Shown: piece after piece, positions 24,896 to 25,000 of the stretch
Layout: each line of letters starts with the position of its first letter
How positions within the stretch are numbered: the stretch's first letter is position 1
Assembly (NCBI GenBank): GCA_023423285.1
Contig: JAFAFV010000021.1
Location: 1 to 25,000 of the forward strand
Length of the DNA: 25,000 bases
Source of the DNA: Bacteroidota bacterium
Lineage (GTDB): Bacteria > Bacteroidota > Bacteroidia > Chitinophagales > Chitinophagaceae
Direction of reading: 5' to 3'
Program-made: the position numbers and the translations under genes
Notes under the pieces: model-generated
What the model saw: only the letters and a program-made list of their open reading frames with translations
Databases searched by the model: none
Told to the model about the DNA's origin: nothing

Positions 24896-25000
24896 CAATC
24901 CCAAAATAAACAGAGGAAATACTAAAGCCTCACAGTTCTTCAGAAAGTAGTAATAAAGATGATATCGCGTTAAAGGCGCATAAGACGGTTCAAATCCGTA

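Larger units (their letters stand above)
24434..25000. other. Gene-free right end with tandem promoter/leader modules
   Basis: No gene with a canonical start is supported. The stretch has four -7-like elements (24444, 24571, 24802, 24888), each followed 27-40 bases later by a GTTCT element, and short AT-rich hairpins. An 8-bp inverted repeat lies at 24698-24720 and an AATAATTT/AAATTATT palindrome at 24761-24778. One frame is open from 24910 to the edge but without ATG, GTG or TTG. The layout suggests the leader of a strongly transcribed operon to the right. Confidence 0.6.

Noticed and set aside
24936..25000. tRNA gene suggested by GGTTCAAATCC near the right edge
   Set aside because: The sequence before it gives no D-arm, no proper anticodon loop with T33 and no matching acceptor. 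The T-arm stem has a mismatch at its base. Only the T-arm resemblance exists.

Overview
The window looks like a chromosomal segment from a member of the Bacteroidota, most likely a Chitinophagaceae or Sphingobacteriia-type bacterium. Pointers are the Bacteroidota -7 promoter signature (TAnnTTTG with TTTG about 19 bases upstream), weak or A-rich ribosome binding regions, the gapA/pgk pair, DUF4476 and beta-propeller secreted proteins, LemA/TPM clusters and AT-rich intergenic DNA. No taxonomic marker gene is present, so the placement is inferred from style and protein families. I saw no transposase, integrase, phage gene, CRISPR array or intact tRNA/rRNA.

Layout. 1-2230: glycolysis. The 3' part of gapA, a hairpin terminator, a small AT-rich membrane-protein gene, then pgk with its own terminator. 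2231-8525: carbohydrate-degradation block. A minus-strand Tat-type Gfo/Idh/MocA oxidoreductase faces a plus-strand run of a heparinase II-like polysaccharide lyase, an unknown lipoprotein and a GH109-type NAD-dependent glycosidase. The last three are closely spaced and probably form one operon for breaking down an N-acetylhexosamine- or uronate-containing polymer outside the cytoplasm. 8638-11233: an envelope module of two LemA paralogues and two TPM-domain proteins, the last with a membrane anchor and glycine-rich tail and no canonical start codon placed to give a full signal peptide. 11334-18736: a minus-strand run of rhodanese, DUF418 membrane protein, a three-part fusion (beta-lactamase-type serine hydrolase, TPR-like linker, alpha/beta hydrolase), a second beta-lactamase-type hydrolase, an AraC regulator and a secreted HELGH metallopeptidase-like protein. 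18852-21873: a secreted protein with seven SBBP-like repeats and a hydrophobic pair inserted near its end, then a second AraC regulator paralogous to the first. 22277-24433: a DUF4476 secreted protein and truA.

The most unusual regulatory DNA is in two gene-free stretches. The 403-base gap at 21874-22276 separates the second AraC gene from the divergent DUF4476 gene. It carries two copies of a ~37-base element, one at each promoter, and a ~205-base inner segment bounded by perfect 11-base inverted repeats. The right end (24422-25000) holds four tandem promoter-plus-leader modules, each with a boxA-like GTTCT element, as expected for a strong stable-RNA or translation operon starting just outside the window.

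The points I consider most worth checking are the two-hydrolase fusion, the interrupted Fn3-like domain of the propeller protein, the duplicated element at the AraC/DUF4476 region, the tandem promoter array, and the non-canonical start of the TPM protein. None of these proves a new system. The family assignments come from motifs read by eye.
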